From: CBFIHN01 sp965662575 | GTDB taxonomy: Bacteria > Pseudomonadota > Gammaproteobacteria > Francisellales > CACEW01 | Direction of reading: 5' to 3' | Length of the DNA: 54,305 nucleotides | Assembly: GCA_965662575.1 (NCBI GenBank) | Contig: CBFIHN010000006.1 | Span: forward strand, 1 to 54,305 | Shown: in pieces, positions 26,220 through 34,831 of the stretch | Position numbering within the stretch: the first letter of the stretch is position 1 | Layout: each line of letters opens with the position of its first letter | Made by a program: the position numbers and the translations under genes | Notes under the pieces: model-generated | What the model saw: only the letters and a program-made list of their open reading frames with translations | Told to the model about the DNA's origin: nothing | The model's database searches: none

Positions 26220-27890
26220 ATGGCGAAGCAAACCCGCTTTATTTTTATCACCGGCGGGGTGGTGTCCTCACTTGGTAAAGGAATTACCGCTGCATCATTG
26301 GCAGCATTATTAGAAGCGCGGGGCTTAAAAGTCACTTTGCTTAAGCTTGACCCCTATATCAATATTGACCCGGGGACCATGAGCCCATTTCAACATGGTG
26401 AAGTGTTCGTCACCGAAGATGGTGCTGAAACTGATCTTGATCTCGGTCATTACGAGCGCTTCATTCGCACCAAAATGAAAAAAACGAATAACTTTACCAG
26501 TGGTAAAGTCTATCAAAGTGTCATTGCCAAAGAACGTCAAGGCGATTATCTGGGTGGAACAGTCCAAGTAATTCCTCATGTCACTGATGAAATCAAGCGC
26601 CGTGTATTTGAAGGCGCCAAAGGGTGTGATGTTGCGTTGGTTGAAATAGGTGGCACGGTTGGTGATATTGAATCATTGCCATTTTTGGAGGCGATTCGTC
26701 AGTTGGGTCAGGAGTTGGGTCGTGAGCGGTCGTTGTTTTTACACCTTACTTTGGTGCCATATATTGCCAAAGCAGGTGAGATGAAAACCAAGCCAACCCA
26801 GCACTCAGTCAAAGATTTACGTTCAATTGGTATTCAAGCCGATGTGTTGGTCTGTCGTTCAGAAGAGGAATTACCCGACAGTGCGCGCAAAAAAATTGCA
26901 TTATTTACTAATGTGCCGGAAGCAGCGGTATTTTCAGCGCCGGATGTCGAGAGTATTTACCAAATTCCCAGCAAATTTCATCAGGCTGGTTTAGATGTTT
27001 ATGTCGTCAGTTTGTTAAATTTGCCAGTGAAGTCGGCGAATCTCAAAGAGTGGGATCGTGTCGTCAAGGGGATTACGCAGCCAAAACAATCCGTTGATGT
27101 TGCCATGGTCGGCAAATATGTTGATTTGGCCGATGCCTATAAGTCGCTCAATGAAGCTTTGTTACATGCCGGGATTAAACGACAGGCCAAAGTCAACATC
27201 CATTACGTCGATTCGGAAGAAATCGAAAAAAACGGGGTGGCTGCTTTGCAAACAATGCATGCCATTCTTGTGCCGGGTGGTTTTGGTCATCGTGGTGTTG
27301 AGGGCAAAATTAAAGCCATTCAATATGCGCGGGAACATCATATCCCCTACTTGGGAATTTGTTTGGGGATGCAATTAGCGTTGATTGAGTTTGCCCGTCA
27401 TGTCGCCGGTTTACGCGATGCGAATAGCACCGAGTTTGATGAGCAATGCCAACAACCGGTGGTCGGCTTAATTACCGAATGGTTAGATGCCTCTGGACAA
27501 AAAGAGCTCCGTGATAAATACACTAACTTAGGTGGCACCATGCGTGTTGGTGCGCAAAGCTGTCAGTTGGCAGATAATAGCTTGGCACAGAAAATCTATG
27601 GTAAAAAACAAGTGTCTGAACGCCATCGTCATCGTTACGAGGTCAATAATCAGTATATTGCGCAATTAGAACAGGCTGGCTTGAAAGTTTCTGGTCATTC
27701 GGTTGATGGCAAGTTAGTTGAGATGATTGAGTTATCTGATCATCCGTGGTTTATTGCCTGCCAGTTTCACCCAGAGTTTACCTCGACACCACGCGATGGA
27801 CACCCGCTGTTTGAAAGTTTTGTCAGTGCAGCACTGGAGAATAAAAAGTCACATGCTGACGATCATGTGATCGCCCCTCAGTCTGTGTAG
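26220..27890 (+). CDS. pyrG: CTP synthase
   Basis: It aminates UTP to CTP using glutamine. The synthase domain begins RFIFITGGVVSSLGKGITAA and contains DPYINIDPGTMSPFQHGEVF and VTEDGAETDLDLGHYERF. The C-terminal glutaminase shows VPGGFGHRGVEGK, YLGICLGMQLALIEFARHV with the nucleophilic cysteine, and CQFHPEFTSTPRDGHPLF. I take the ATG at 26220 (MAKQTRFIF), giving 556 residues; upstream TTG codons lie inside the hairpin. There is no Shine-Dalgarno sequence, because the terminator stem and U run occupy the usual position. Control by premature termination in the leader is likely. Confidence 0.96.
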   Translation: MAKQTRFIFITGGVVSSLGKGITAASLAALLEARGLKVTLLKLDPYINIDPGTMSPFQHGEVFVTEDGAETDLDLGHYERFIRTKMKKTNNFTSGKVYQSVIAKERQGDYLGGTVQVIPHVTDEIKRRVFEGAKGCDVALVEIGGTVGDIESLPFLEAIRQLGQELGRERSLFLHLTLVPYIAKAGEMKTKPTQHSVKDLRSIGIQADVLVCRSEEELPDSARKKIALFTNVPEAAVFSAPDVESIYQIPSKFHQAGLDVYVVSLLNLPVKSANLKEWDRVVKGITQPKQSVDVAMVGKYVDLADAYKSLNEALLHAGIKRQAKVNIHYVDSEEIEKNGVAALQTMHAILVPGGFGHRGVEGKIKAIQYAREHHIPYLGICLGMQLALIEFARHVAGLRDANSTEFDEQCQQPVVGLITEWLDASGQKELRDKYTNLGGTMRVGAQSCQLADNSLAQKIYGKKQVSERHRHRYEVNNQYIAQLEQAGLKVSGHSVDGKLVEMIELSDHPWFIACQFHPEFTSTPRDGHPLFESFVSAALENKKSHADDHVIAPQSV

Positions 27891-27917
27891 CAGGCTAATG
27901 GCAGTGCCATTAACTGC
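27889..27917. terminator. Hairpin between convergent pyrG and the MepM-like gene
   Basis: TAATGGCA-G-TGCCATTA (27896-27912) is a perfect inverted repeat that extends outward with GCAG/CTGC. A TTTTTT run follows some 20 bases later on the plus strand. It may end transcription in one or both directions. Confidence 0.45.
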
Positions 27918-27939
27918 TTTAGATGCAACGCTTTTTTGT

Positions 27940-28515
27940 TTATATGGTCGGAGGTAAATAAGACCGTGCTTTCGTCAGGCGTGTCATAAAATAACGCTGA
28001 TCTGTGCGGTTACCAGAAAACTGATTGGGTAAATAGAAATGCTGTTGATAATAAATGGCCAATCGTCGTTTTTTCCCCGTGTATAACGCGACTGCAGCCA
28101 AATGACGAAACTGATTGTAAAGCACAATAATTTGGTCATGCTTTTGCAAATGTGTGAAATTAATGTCTGGAAATAGCTTAACAAATTGTTGTGCCTGTCT
28201 TGAGTTTAAACCCAGCTTTTTTGCATCATGAAAAAATGAATGGCTCAGATACCTTTTTTTTTGTTGCCAAGGCGCTTCAACAGGGTGTTTTTGCAAACTT
28301 CTTTTATAAATTGCACGACTATTGAGGTGTAAGACAAATCCCAGCGCGACGATAAACAAAACCAAGGTGTAGCGCACAGAATGCCGTTGCCAATGACTGA
28401 TAGGGTTGTCGACCTTTTCAGGCTTTGGCTTTGCACGCCGAGTTTGTTTATAATCTTGCACTCGAATAAAAAATTTAACAATAACAGAGTGATTTATTGT
28501 ACAAAAAGGCTGCAT
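27940..28515 (-). CDS. MepM/YebA-like membrane protein with OapA-type domain but no M23 peptidase
   Basis: The protein has 191 residues. A basic N-terminus is followed by one transmembrane segment (YTLVLFIVALGFVLHL). The rest matches the N-terminal regulatory part of MepM/YebA-type cell-wall endopeptidases: LSHSFFHDAKKLGLNSRQAQ, then FVKLFPDINFTHLQKHDQII and VLYNQF. In those proteins a zinc peptidase domain follows, and the gene is often divergent from tyrS, as here. In this protein the frame ends just after YYQQHFYLPNQF and no HxxxD or HxH metal motif exists. The assigned start lies two bases from the tyrS start codon, so a shorter protein from a later start is possible. It may regulate an endopeptidase or be a remnant. 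Confidence 0.6.
   Translation of the reverse strand: MQPFCTINHSVIVKFFIRVQDYKQTRRAKPKPEKVDNPISHWQRHSVRYTLVLFIVALGFVLHLNSRAIYKRSLQKHPVEAPWQQKKRYLSHSFFHDAKKLGLNSRQAQQFVKLFPDINFTHLQKHDQIIVLYNQFRHLAAVALYTGKKRRLAIYYQQHFYLPNQFSGNRTDQRYFMTRLTKARSYLPPTI
28425..28454 (+). promoter_or_regulatory. Promoter for tyrS
   Basis: TTGGCT (28425-28430), an 18-base spacer and a perfect TATAAT (28449-28454) lie about 64 bases before the tyrS ATG. They fall inside the coding part of the divergent MepM-like gene. Confidence 0.5.
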
Positions 28516-28517
28516 TT

Positions 28518-29714
28518 ATGTCGACAGTTGAACACACATTAGAAATCATTTGCCGTGGTGCGGAAGAAGTTCTTCCCAGGGCCGAGCTTATCGAAAAATT
28601 ACAGCAAAATCGGCCATTAAAAATCAAGGCAGGTTTTGATCCAACCGCGCCAGATCTTCATTTGGGTCACGCTGTTTTATTGACCAAATTACGACAGCTC
28701 CAAGATTTAGGTCATCAAATTATGTTCTTGATTGGTGATTTTACTGGCATGATTGGTGATCCAACAGGTAAAAATGTCACACGCAAACCACTCACGGTTG
28801 AGCAGGTTAAACAAAATGCCGAGACCTATAAGCAGCAAGTGTTTAAAATCCTTGACCCGGATAAAACACAGGTGATGTTTAATTCCGAGTGGCTTGATCA
28901 ATTCTCTGCGGCGGATATGGTTCGCTTGGCCGCAAAAAGTACGGTTGCCCGGATGCTAGAGCGAGATGATTTCAATAAGCGTTACAAAAGTGAGCAGCCT
29001 ATTGCAATCCACGAGTTTTTATATCCTTTACTACAAGGATATGACTCTGTGGCTATGGAAGCGGATATCGAATGCGGCGGCACTGACCAAAAATTTAACC
29101 TATTGATGGGGCGTGAACTACAAAAGCAGTGCGGTCAGGAGCAACAAGTTGTCTTGATGATGCCGTTATTAGAGGGCGTGGATGGTGTGCAGAAGATGTC
29201 AAAATCTTTAGGCAACTATATCGGTATTGATGAATCTGCTGATGAGATTTTTGGCAAAATCATGTCAATTTCTGATGCCTTAATGTGGCGTTATTATGAG
29301 CTGCTCAGTTTTCGGTCACTTGAGGATATTGCCGCATTAAAACAATCAATTGATCAAGGAAAAAATCCGAGGGATATCAAGTTTGCCTTGGCAAAAGAAT
29401 TAATTACACGCTTCCATGATCAAGCAGCAGCAGAACAAGCGGAACAAAACTTTATTGCACGCTTTCAGAAGGGACAAATGCCAGAGGATATCTCGGAGGT
29501 GCGGTTAGATACACAAGACCCGATGCCCATTGCACAAGCACTCAAGCTGGCAAAATTAGTTCCCAGCACGTCCGATGCCTATCGGATGATTAAGCAAAAT
29601 GCGGTCAAGCTGGATGGTGAACGTCTCATAGACAAAAATCATCAATTGCTGCCTGGTAGTGAAACAATTTGCCAAGTCGGTAAGCGCCGGTTTGCCAAGG
29701 TGATCATCCAGTAA
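28518..29714 (+). CDS. tyrS: Tyrosyl-tRNA synthetase
   Basis: A class I synthetase that charges tRNA-Tyr. FDPTAPDLHLGHAVLL contains the HIGH-type motif (HLGH). EFLYPLLQGYDSVAMEADIE and CGGTDQKFNLLMGRELQ are the tyrosine and ATP pocket, and VQKMSKSLGNYIGI contains KMSKS. The C-terminal ~60 residues are the S4 RNA-binding domain (SDAYRMIKQNAVKLDGERL). I take the ATG at 28518 (MSTVEHTLE), giving 398 residues; a TTG at 28497 would add seven. Its stop is one base from the stop of the convergent phosphodiesterase gene. Confidence 0.95.
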   Translation: MSTVEHTLEIICRGAEEVLPRAELIEKLQQNRPLKIKAGFDPTAPDLHLGHAVLLTKLRQLQDLGHQIMFLIGDFTGMIGDPTGKNVTRKPLTVEQVKQNAETYKQQVFKILDPDKTQVMFNSEWLDQFSAADMVRLAAKSTVARMLERDDFNKRYKSEQPIAIHEFLYPLLQGYDSVAMEADIECGGTDQKFNLLMGRELQKQCGQEQQVVLMMPLLEGVDGVQKMSKSLGNYIGIDESADEIFGKIMSISDALMWRYYELLSFRSLEDIAALKQSIDQGKNPRDIKFALAKELITRFHDQAAAEQAEQNFIARFQKGQMPEDISEVRLDTQDPMPIAQALKLAKLVPSTSDAYRMIKQNAVKLDGERLIDKNHQLLPGSETICQVGKRRFAKVIIQ

Positions 29715-29715
29715 G

Positions 29716-30987
29716 TCACGCCCGGGGCAAGGTGAGTTGAGTCGCTCGATCAATAGACGTCCAATTGCCAGTATAGTTTGGATTAGCAACAGCATATTGA
29801 TGGTTATATGCTCGGATAAATTTATCTTTTTGCATATTGTTCAGACATTGCTGGATGGCTAAACCATGGCAAGCATAAGTCTGTTGAAAATGATATGAAT
29901 GCCAATGCTCGCCATTGGGTTGACTATAGTACGTTGTGCGATCAATTGGCTCATAGTTTTTCTTGTATTGAAAGAGTTGAAAAGCCGGGCTATTGCCATG
30001 TAAGGGGGTAATCCCGGGAACACCAAAATTAACTACGTCAATTTTTCCTGTTGTAAAATTAACCAAACGGCGTAATTCGTTCATGTGGGTGTGACCACTA
30101 AAAATTGCTTTGATTGAGGCGTGATATTGTTTGATTAGCGTTAAAAACTGGTGTTGAATACTAACCCCATCAATATTCACGGTTCTTGTCCACATGGGTT
30201 TTTTAGAATATGCATCTAAGCCAGGGGGAATATGCATGGCTAGATAAACATGGTCGTGATGTTGTTTGGCCATGTGCAATTGTTTTTCCAACCATTGAAG
30301 TTGGTCTTGTGCTAAATTGGCTTGGTTAATCGTATCATCGCTGGCATAGTGCGACGAAAAAATGATGGTATTTAACACAATAACCAATAGGTGTTGATCT
30401 GACCCGAGAGGATAAGTGCTATAGTAACCAAAGCGTTGGTGTCGGCTATTTGCTATACACGCACGATGACTCAAAAACTGACAGTGCCGATTACCATGTA
30501 CTAGTGGCCAATTACCCTGAGGATCAAGCTCAAAAATATTATGTCCTGACCAGTCACTAAACGAATGATAGTCACCATCCCAAGAATCATTATTCCCCGG
30601 CACATAAATGATCGGTATCCCAATACCTTGTCGCTGGGTAATTGCCCTCAGTTCGTGCATAACGATCTTGGTGTTAAGCCGGTATTGTCCAATGTTCAAT
30701 TTATTAAGCGGCTGGTGCGCAGGCAAATCACCTAGCAAGAGAATGAACTTAGGGTGTTGGTGTGCGACAACCGCGGTTAATTCTTGCTTAACACTTTGCC
30801 AGAGTCCCTCGCTAGTATCGGTCTTTCGATAGGCGCTTTGATTTTTTAACTGGTGATCGAGATGAATATCAGTGATGACAACAAATGATGAGCGTGATGA
30901 TTGTGGGGGATTAGGATATCCTCTGAGCCAAGATATAGCATAGCTCCCCGTGAATAAGCTAATCAGTATCGCAGCGATAACACTCAT
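29716..30987 (-). CDS. Secreted or membrane-anchored calcineurin-like phosphodiesterase (acid sphingomyelinase-like)
   Basis: The protein has 423 residues. An N-terminal hydrophobic segment (MSVIAAILISLFTGSYAISW) is a signal peptide or anchor. The two-metal phosphoesterase motifs occur in order: VVITDIHLD, ILLLGDLPAH, VPGNNDSWDGD, LAMHIPPG and FSGHTHMNE. Their spacing and the long C-terminal extension resemble acid-sphingomyelinase-like phosphodiesterases, which usually act on phosphodiesters or nucleotides outside the cytoplasm. Substrate is not determined. AAGGA lies seven bases before the ATG. Confidence 0.85.
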   Translation of the reverse strand: MSVIAAILISLFTGSYAISWLRGYPNPPQSSRSSFVVITDIHLDHQLKNQSAYRKTDTSEGLWQSVKQELTAVVAHQHPKFILLLGDLPAHQPLNKLNIGQYRLNTKIVMHELRAITQRQGIGIPIIYVPGNNDSWDGDYHSFSDWSGHNIFELDPQGNWPLVHGNRHCQFLSHRACIANSRHQRFGYYSTYPLGSDQHLLVIVLNTIIFSSHYASDDTINQANLAQDQLQWLEKQLHMAKQHHDHVYLAMHIPPGLDAYSKKPMWTRTVNIDGVSIQHQFLTLIKQYHASIKAIFSGHTHMNELRRLVNFTTGKIDVVNFGVPGITPLHGNSPAFQLFQYKKNYEPIDRTTYYSQPNGEHWHSYHFQQTYACHGLAIQQCLNNMQKDKFIRAYNHQYAVANPNYTGNWTSIDRATQLTLPRA

Positions 30988-31370
30988 AAAAAATCCTTTT
31001 TCTCAGCCAATGAAAAATACGCAATCAACCACCTTACCACAAGCAACAGAATATCATGGTTAACCACGCTCTCTTCAGTCGTAACATCTTCAAATTTTTA
31101 GCTTATTTGTCCTGTCAGGGCTGTTGTTTCGCCATTTTTTGTGTATACTCCCGAGATTATGCGTATTTTAGGATTGTTGCAAGCAGATTTTTAGCAAATG
31201 GCTGGCAAATAAAAAATTGAAAGCGTGGTGTTTAGGCTCAAGAGTAGTGAACAGGCTTTTTACTTTTTCAACCAGGCTCAGACTAAAAAATCTTTTATAT
31301 CCGTCCTAATATCTTTAATCAAACAGCTGTGTTTAGCAGCTACTTTTGTGCACAAAATGGAGCTCAACCT
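30988..31370. other. 383-bp divergent intergenic region before ftsA
   Basis: No open frame of interest is seen. A -10-like TATACT lies at 31144-31149 on the plus strand, without a good -35. A degenerate repeat copy sits at 31171-31216. The end carries the ftsA ribosome site (TGGAGC). The region must hold the ftsA promoter, since ftsQ and ddl are not next to it. Confidence 0.5.
31171..31216 (+). repeat. Decayed copy of the dispersed miniature element upstream of ftsA
   Basis: GGATTGTTGCAAGCAGATTT, TTAGC and an A-rich AAATAAAAAATTGAAA tail resemble the left end. The internal CGGCACTAGCG block is mostly lost. Confidence 0.45.
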
Positions 31371-32612
31371 ATGTCTCGCACTCCTGACAAAAACTTGATT
31401 GCTGGGTTAGATATTGGGACCTCAAAAGTGATGGTGATTGTTGCTGAGGTCGTTGACAAAAATAAAGTCAATATCATTGGATTTGGTATTCAACCTTCTA
31501 GCGGTTTAAAACGTGGGGTTATTGTCAATATTGACACAACTAGCGAGGCGATTCGTAAAGCAATTGAAGATGCAGAACATATGGCTGATTGCCGCATTGG
31601 CTCAGTCTGTGTTGGTATTGCTGGCAATCATATCCATAGTTTTAACTCCAATGGTGTCGTTGCCATTCGTGATCAAGAAGTTTCTAATGCCGATGTTGAA
31701 CGCGTAATTGAGGCAGCAAAAGCTGTTGCCATCCCAACTGATCAGCGCATATTACACATTTTGCCACAAGAATTTATTATCGATAGCCAAGGCGGCATCA
31801 AGGAGCCTGTTGGCATGTCTGGTGTTCGCCTTGAAGCCAAAGTCCACATGGTTTCCGGTTCCATCAGTGCTGCACAAAACATTGTGAAATGTGTGCAGCA
31901 AAGCGGTTTGAATGTTTCTGATGTTGTTTTAGAACAATTGGCCTCTAGCCATTCTGTTTTGACGGATGATGAAAAAGAGTTAGGTGTTTGTCTAGTAGAT
32001 ATTGGCGGTGGCACGACCGATATCAGTGTATTCACGGAAGGCGCCATTCGTCACACTGCCAATATTGGTATTGCTGGCGCGCAAGTCACCAGTGATATTG
32101 CCCACGCATTACGCACACCAACACAACATGCTGAGGCGATTAAGATTCAACATGGCTTAGCATTAACTCGTCTAGCACAGGCCGAAGAAACTATCGAAGT
32201 CACTGGTATCGGTGATCGTCCAGGCCGTCGTTTGGCCATGCAAACTTTAGCCGGTGTTATTGAGGCGCGCTATGAGGAATTATTTAATTTGGTTCGCCAA
32301 AATTTAAAAGACAGCGGTTTTTTAAATGGGCTTGGTGCAGGGATTGTTTTAACAGGAGGCGCATCAAAAATCCGTGGTGCCGTCGAATTAGCGGAAGAAG
32401 TATTCCGTATGCCTGTCCGTTTAGGTGAGCCACACAAGGTTGCCGGCATGACCGATGTAATCCGCAACCCAATTCATGCCACTGGCGTTGGCTTGTTACT
32501 TTATGCGCAACAGCAGCAACATGATTTAATCGGCCTCGATGAGCCGGTGCAAAGTGATGACAAAGAAGGTATTTGGCAAAGAATGAAAAGCTGGTTTGTT
32601 CGTCACTTTTAG
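31371..32612 (+). CDS. ftsA: Cell division protein FtsA
   Basis: An actin-like ATPase that tethers FtsZ to the inner membrane. NLIAGLDIGTSKVMVIVAEV is the phosphate 1 loop. LVDIGGGTTDISVFTEGAI is phosphate 2, and GIVLTGGASKIRGAVELAEE is the adenosine motif. The C-terminal amphipathic membrane-targeting helix is present (GIWQRMKSWFVRHF). The start is the ATG at 31371 with TGGAGC eight bases upstream, giving 413 residues. It begins the ftsA-ftsZ-lpxC unit, but the usual ftsQ and mur genes are not upstream. Confidence 0.96.
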   Translation: MSRTPDKNLIAGLDIGTSKVMVIVAEVVDKNKVNIIGFGIQPSSGLKRGVIVNIDTTSEAIRKAIEDAEHMADCRIGSVCVGIAGNHIHSFNSNGVVAIRDQEVSNADVERVIEAAKAVAIPTDQRILHILPQEFIIDSQGGIKEPVGMSGVRLEAKVHMVSGSISAAQNIVKCVQQSGLNVSDVVLEQLASSHSVLTDDEKELGVCLVDIGGGTTDISVFTEGAIRHTANIGIAGAQVTSDIAHALRTPTQHAEAIKIQHGLALTRLAQAEETIEVTGIGDRPGRRLAMQTLAGVIEARYEELFNLVRQNLKDSGFLNGLGAGIVLTGGASKIRGAVELAEEVFRMPVRLGEPHKVAGMTDVIRNPIHATGVGLLLYAQQQQHDLIGLDEPVQSDDKEGIWQRMKSWFVRHF

Positions 32613-32656
32613 ATTTTTGAACGAGATTGAATATACAAAGAGGATAGGTAAGTACT

Positions 32657-33790
32657 ATGTTTGATGTTTCCGAAACACTTTCAGATAACGCGGTAATTAA
32701 AGTTATTGGTATTGGTGGCGGTGGCTGTAATGCTGTTGAGCATATGCTTACGCAAAATATTGAAGGCGTGGATTTTATTTGTGCCAATACGGATGCACAG
32801 GTCTTAAAAAACTCAACTGCCCGCACAACAGTTCAACTGGGCACGGAACTAACTAAAGGCCTGGGTGCTGGCGCCAATCCTGAAATTGGCAAACGCGCAG
32901 CACAAGAAGACCGTATGCGGATTCAAGAAACATTAAACGGTTCAGATATGGTATTCATCACCGCTGGCATGGGTGGTGGCACCGGAACCGGCGCGGCACC
33001 AGTGGTTGCTGAAATTGCCAAAGACATGGGCATCCTGACCGTAGCGGTTGTCACCAAACCATTTCCATTTGAAGGTCGTCGCCGTATGGAAGTTGCCATG
33101 TCTGGTATTGGTGAACTTGCTGGCAAAGTTGACTCACTCATTACCATTCCGAATGAAAAATTGTTAAGCGTGCTGGGTAAAGGCATCAGCTTGCTTGATG
33201 CATTCAAGGCAGCAAATAATGTTTTACAAGGCGCTGTGCAAGGGATCTCTGAGTTGATTACTCGACCAGGCTTGATCAATGTTGACTTTGCGGATGTCCG
33301 TACTGTCATGTCTGAAATGGGCATGGCAATGATGGGTACGGCAATGGCAAGCGGTGAAGACCGAGCACGTGAAGCTGCTGAAGCGGCTGTTGCAAGCCCA
33401 TTACTTGAAGATGTCACACTGTCTGGTGCTAAGGGCGTATTGGTTAATATTACGGCTGGTCTTGATATGTCTATCGGCGAATTTGAAGAAGTGGGCGAAG
33501 TCATTAAGAGCTTCACTTCTGATCAAGCGACTGTTGTCGTCGGAACAGTTATTGACCCTGAAATGAGTGATGAACTGCGCGTTACTATCGTGGTCACCGG
33601 TTTAGATAATGCAGAGCAAACACGCCCTGCTGTCAAACCAACAGGTGCCCGTACACAAACACAACAACCCAACTTAGCGCAACGACAACCAACGGCTACT
33701 GCTGCACCACGTCGTCCTGCTGCTACAGATATTAACCAAGATGTTGAATACTTAGATATTCCTACCTTTTTGCGTCGTCAGGCGGATTGA
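32657..33790 (+). CDS. ftsZ: Cell division protein FtsZ
   Basis: A tubulin-like GTPase that forms the division ring. It has 377 residues. The GTP-binding T1 loop IGIGGGGCNAVEHM and the tubulin signature GMGGGTGTGAAPVVAE are intact, as is NVDFADVRTVM (T7). A Gln/Thr/Pro-rich linker (~320-360) leads to the conserved C-terminal peptide DVEYLDIPTFLRRQAD, which binds FtsA and ZipA. The GAGGATAGG ribosome site precedes the ATG. It lies 44 bp after ftsA. Confidence 0.98.
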   Translation: MFDVSETLSDNAVIKVIGIGGGGCNAVEHMLTQNIEGVDFICANTDAQVLKNSTARTTVQLGTELTKGLGAGANPEIGKRAAQEDRMRIQETLNGSDMVFITAGMGGGTGTGAAPVVAEIAKDMGILTVAVVTKPFPFEGRRRMEVAMSGIGELAGKVDSLITIPNEKLLSVLGKGISLLDAFKAANNVLQGAVQGISELITRPGLINVDFADVRTVMSEMGMAMMGTAMASGEDRAREAAEAAVASPLLEDVTLSGAKGVLVNITAGLDMSIGEFEEVGEVIKSFTSDQATVVVGTVIDPEMSDELRVTIVVTGLDNAEQTRPAVKPTGARTQTQQPNLAQRQPTATAAPRRPAATDINQDVEYLDIPTFLRRQAD

Positions 33791-33846
33791 TCTGAGGCTT
33801 GGGTTTCATGATCGGCTACCCTCTCTTAATATAAGGCATACAGGTT

Positions 33847-34704
33847 ATGGTAGAACAACAAACCTTAAAGCACCCTGTATCTGCTAAAGGCATTGGATTA
33901 CATTCTGGTCAACCAGTTAGTATCATGCTTAAGCCTGCTGATGAAGGTAGTGGGATTATTTTTCGTCGCGTAGATTTTAATCCTGCGGTCGAGATTAAAT
34001 TGTCTGCCGATAAAATTTATGAGAGTCTATTATGTACGACCCTGCGACAGGGCGATATGTCAATCAAAACGATTGAACATCTGTTGTCAGCGTTGGCTGG
34101 CTTGGAAGTTGATAATGTTATTATTGAATTAGATTCTGACGAGTTGCCCATTATGGATGGCAGTGCCATTGATTTTGTGTTTTTAATTGAATCTGCAGGC
34201 TTGATTAAACAGCAAGAACCGCGAAAATTTTTACGCATTAAAGAAACAGTACGCGTAGAAGATAGTGGTCGTTTTGCTGAATTTTCTCCAGACCCTTACC
34301 ATTTTAGCTTACATCTAACCATGGATTTTCCACATCCAGCCATTAGCAAAACGCCTCAAGAAATTACATTCCAATTCTCAAGCCCTGCCTATATCAAGGC
34401 AGTTGCACGTGCAAGAACTTTTGGCTCGGCAGCAGATTTAGATAAGTTACATCAACAAAACTTAGCACTAGGCGCCAACTTGGATAATGCCATAGGATTA
34501 GATGAAACGAAGGTGTTAAATACTGACGGCTTACGTTTTAAAGATGAGTTCGTGCGCCATAAATTACTCGATGCCATTGGTGATTTATATGTTGCTGGTG
34601 CTATTCGTGGCAAGTTCCGCGGACATAAGTCAGGTCATACACTGAACAACCGGCTACTGCGAAAACTGCTTGCCAGTGAAACTGCTCATGCATGGTGTGA
34701 ATAG
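33847..34704 (+). CDS. lpxC: UDP-3-O-acyl-N-acetylglucosamine deacetylase LpxC
   Basis: The committed, zinc-dependent step of lipid A synthesis. It has 285 residues, slightly shorter than the ~305 of E. coli. Zinc and catalytic motifs are SIKTIEHLLSALAGLEVDN, LPIMDGSAIDFVFLIE, FVRHKLLDAIGDLYVAG and FRGHKSGHTLNN. It follows ftsZ by 56 bp, the standard gammaproteobacterial order, which ties outer-membrane synthesis to division. Confidence 0.97.
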   Translation: MVEQQTLKHPVSAKGIGLHSGQPVSIMLKPADEGSGIIFRRVDFNPAVEIKLSADKIYESLLCTTLRQGDMSIKTIEHLLSALAGLEVDNVIIELDSDELPIMDGSAIDFVFLIESAGLIKQQEPRKFLRIKETVRVEDSGRFAEFSPDPYHFSLHLTMDFPHPAISKTPQEITFQFSSPAYIKAVARARTFGSAADLDKLHQQNLALGANLDNAIGLDETKVLNTDGLRFKDEFVRHKLLDAIGDLYVAGAIRGKFRGHKSGHTLNNRLLRKLLASETAHAWCE

Positions 34705-34773
34705 CTCCGGATTTTTATGCAAATTGTTAAAGTCCTGTCAATCAGAGCTCTGGTCATGCCCTTTGATGAGCAC

Positions 34774-34803
34774 TTGATTAAATGCTATTTTTTTCGCCAT
34801 AAT
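34774..34803 (+). promoter_or_regulatory. Promoter for hemF
   Basis: TTGATT (34774-34779), an 18-base spacer and CATAAT (34798-34803) lie 28 bases before the hemF ATG, after the end of lpxC. Confidence 0.4.
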
Positions 34804-34831
34804 GATGTAAGTTTAATCCTATTTTTTTCCT

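Noticed and set aside
26128..26313. Leader peptide ORF upstream of pyrG (MVSQKKQFTL...)
   Set aside because: It runs into the pyrG coding sequence in another frame, has no ribosome site, and shows no run of regulatory codons.
32923..33516. 197-codon ORF antisense to ftsZ
   Set aside because: Shadow frame of a highly conserved gene; Ser/Pro/Ala-rich with no signature.
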